From the NCBI RefSeq assembly GCF_004912145.1, contig NZ_STGT01000001.1:1199874-1263873 (forward strand): 64,000 nucleotides of DNA, written 5' to 3'. Positions 62,511 through 64,000 of the stretch are shown piece by piece. The stretch comes from Peteryoungia rhizophila (GTDB lineage: Bacteria; Pseudomonadota; Alphaproteobacteria; Rhizobiales; Rhizobiaceae). The notes beneath the pieces were generated by a model. That model had not been told where the DNA came from. It saw only the letters and a program-made list of their open reading frames with translations, and ran no database searches. The translations under genes were made by a program, and so were the position numbers. Numbering within the stretch: the first letter of the stretch is position 1; every line of letters begins with the position of its first letter.

Positions 62511-63824
62511 ATGACATTGAAAACGATTCTGCTGGGCGCCTGCTCAGCGCTGGCACTTGCCGGCATGGCCTCGGCCGAAACCCTGACGATCGCAACCGTG
62601 AACAACGGCGACATGATTCGCATGCAGGGTCTCACCTCTGAATTCACTTCGGCTAATCCCGATATTCAGGTCGAGTGGGTCACGCTCGAGGAAAACGTCC
62701 TGCGCGAACGCGTCACGACCGACGTCGCGACAAAGGGCGGCCAGTACGACATCATGACGATCGGCACCTATGAAGTTCCGATCTGGGCCAAGCAGGGCTG
62801 GCTCCTGCCGCTCGACAACCTCGGCGCTGACTACGATGTCGACGACCTTCTGCCGGCAATCCGTTCGGGTCTGACCGGTGAAGACGGCAAGCTCTATGCC
62901 GCTCCGTTCTACGGCGAGTCCTCGTTCATCATGTACCGCAAGGACCTGATGGAGAAGGCCGGTCTCACGATGCCCGACGCCCCGACCTGGGAGTTCGTGG
63001 CTGACGCTGCCCGCAAGATGACTGACCGCACCAATGACATCAACGGCATCTGCCTGCGCGGCAAGGCCGGTTGGGGCGAGAACATTGCCTTCCTCACCGC
63101 CACCGCCAACGCCTTTGGTGCACGCTGGTTCGATGAAAACTGGGCTCCCCAGTTCGACCAGCCGGAGTGGAAGAACGCACTCGACTTCTACGTCACGCTG
63201 ATGAACGACGCCGGCCCGCAGGGCGCGTCCTCGAACGGCTTCAACGAAAACCTGGCGCTCTTCCAGCAGGGTAAGTGCGGCATGTGGATCGATGCCACGG
63301 TTGCTGCTTCCTTCGTCACCAACCCGACGGACTCGACGGTTGCTGACAAGGTCGGCTTCGCGCTGGCACCAGACACCGGCCTTGGCAAGCGCGGCAACTG
63401 GCTGTGGGCCTGGAACCTCGCCATTCCGGCCGGTTCGCAGAAGTCCGCTTCGGCCGAGAAGTTCATCTCCTGGGCAACCGGCAAGGCCTACGCCGAACTG
63501 GTCGCCTCCAAGGAAGGCTGGGCCAACGTTCCTCCGGGCACCCGTACGTCTCTCTATGAGAACGCCGAGTACCAGAAGGCCGCTCCGTTCGCCAAGATGA
63601 CGATCGACTCGATCAATGCTGCCGATCCGAAGAACCCGGCCGTCAAGCCGGTGCCTTATGTCGGCGTGCAGTTCGTCGCCATCCCGGAATTCCAGGGTCT
63701 TGGCACGACAGTCGGCCAGCTGTTCTCCGCAGCACTTGCCGGTCAGATGACGGTTGACGACGCGCTTGCCCAGGCCCAGCAGGCCTCCGTCCGCGAGATG
63801 ACCCGCGCCGGCTATATCAAGTAA
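62511..63824 (+). CDS. smoE: Polyol (sorbitol/mannitol) ABC transporter substrate-binding protein
   Basis: A 437-residue exported binding protein of the carbohydrate family 1. The signal peptide is MTLKTILLGACSALALAGMA, cleaved after SAE or nearby. The mature part has the WVTLEENVLRERVTTDVATK segment, the PFYGESSFIMYRKDLMEKAG hinge strand and a C-terminal GTTVGQLFSAALAG. It resembles SmoE/MtlE of rhizobial mannitol/sorbitol systems. ATG 62511 follows GGAGGAAG. The permease and ATPase genes should lie beyond the right edge. Confidence 0.87.
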   Translation: MTLKTILLGACSALALAGMASAETLTIATVNNGDMIRMQGLTSEFTSANPDIQVEWVTLEENVLRERVTTDVATKGGQYDIMTIGTYEVPIWAKQGWLLPLDNLGADYDVDDLLPAIRSGLTGEDGKLYAAPFYGESSFIMYRKDLMEKAGLTMPDAPTWEFVADAARKMTDRTNDINGICLRGKAGWGENIAFLTATANAFGARWFDENWAPQFDQPEWKNALDFYVTLMNDAGPQGASSNGFNENLALFQQGKCGMWIDATVAASFVTNPTDSTVADKVGFALAPDTGLGKRGNWLWAWNLAIPAGSQKSASAEKFISWATGKAYAELVASKEGWANVPPGTRTSLYENAEYQKAAPFAKMTIDSINAADPKNPAVKPVPYVGVQFVAIPEFQGLGTTVGQLFSAALAGQMTVDDALAQAQQASVREMTRAGYIK

Positions 63825-63838
63825 TCTCCTCCCGAAGC

Positions 63839-63867
63839 TGCCGTCCGGACCCCTGGTCCGGGCGGCA
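63839..63867 (+). other. Hairpin after smoE
   Basis: TGCCGTCCGGAC (63839-63850) pairs with GTCCGGGCGGCA (63856-63867) with one G-T wobble and is followed by a short ATTTT. It lies just after the binding-protein gene, where such hairpins often hold down transcription of the membrane genes relative to the binding protein. Confidence 0.55.
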
Positions 63868-64000
63868 ATTTTCGAGGACCTGAAGAGCGGATCGGCGGTT
63901 CCGCCCCGGGGGACCGTGTCCCGGATACAGTCGCCGCCTGGAATGACGAGCCTGAGCACCCGAGAAGGGTCTGCCGGCCTCTAGGAAGAGATCTGAACCC
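63868..64000 (+). other. Sequence after smoE, no gene seen
   Basis: The last 133 bases contain no reading frame that could be the start of the expected permease gene; an ATG at about 63943 runs into a stop after 13 codons. The next gene probably starts outside the window. Confidence 0.5.

Overview
The window looks like chromosomal DNA of a member of the Rhizobiaceae (Rhizobium, Agrobacterium, Allorhizobium or a close relative). The evidence is a GC-rich composition with alphaproteobacterial codon use, CTTGAC-N17-CTATAT-like promoters, the order 4.5S RNA-dnaX-ybaB-recR, a rimP-nusA-ylxR-infB-rbfA-truB-rpsO-pnp block, fabB-fabA beside a rhizobial Irr regulator, a FYDLN-acid gene followed by cmk-rpsA, a glpRDSTPQUVK glycerol locus like that described in Rhizobium leguminosarum, and an alpha-r14-like small RNA. 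No plasmid, phage or CRISPR module is present. Almost everything is ordinary core genome.

Layout. 1-5 kb: HIT protein (cut by the left edge), 4.5S RNA, dnaX-ybaB, an alpha/beta hydrolase, a MOSC protein and recR. 5-8 kb: a lytic transglycosylase and an MFS exporter. 8-18.5 kb: the transcription/translation operon, beginning with a promoter and a terminator-like attenuator before rimP and ending with a strong terminator after pnp. 18.5-26 kb: an rRNA methyltransferase, AraC and LuxR-type regulators, fabA-fabB, irr, and envelope or unknown genes. 26-27 kb: the 3' side of a tRNA-Ala gene carries a truncated AbiJ-like defence gene, the only clear accessory DNA. 27-30 kb: FYDLN gene, cmk, rpsA; aroA, usually between the first two in rhizobia, is missing. 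30-38 kb: an unknown Pro/Ala-rich protein, NadV, RNase D, a small RNA with three anti-Shine-Dalgarno loops, phosphomannomutase and a dehydrogenase. 38-43 kb: a RpoE-ChrR type sigma/anti-sigma pair facing an amine oxidase-DUF1365-cfa operon, with two matching divergent promoters. 43-45.7 kb: exonuclease and ATP-dependent DNA ligase. 45.7-55.7 kb: the glycerol uptake and catabolism operon. 55.7-59 kb: a vitamin B12-type ABC transporter behind a cobalamin riboswitch. 59-61.3 kb: NDH-2 and a DUF4142 protein, each with a general-stress-like promoter. 61.4-64 kb: a SorC regulator and the binding protein of a polyol ABC transporter whose remaining genes lie past the right edge.

The most rewarding points are regulatory. 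The cobalamin riboswitch appears to act on the ribosome site of an unannotated 32-codon reading frame whose stop overlaps the start of the transporter ATPase gene. The two glycerol ATPases GlpS and GlpT have complementary defects that predict one working and one dead ATP site. The sigma-E-like and EcfG-like promoters each occur as matching pairs. I see no complete new defence or mobile system; the AbiJ-like relic is the closest.
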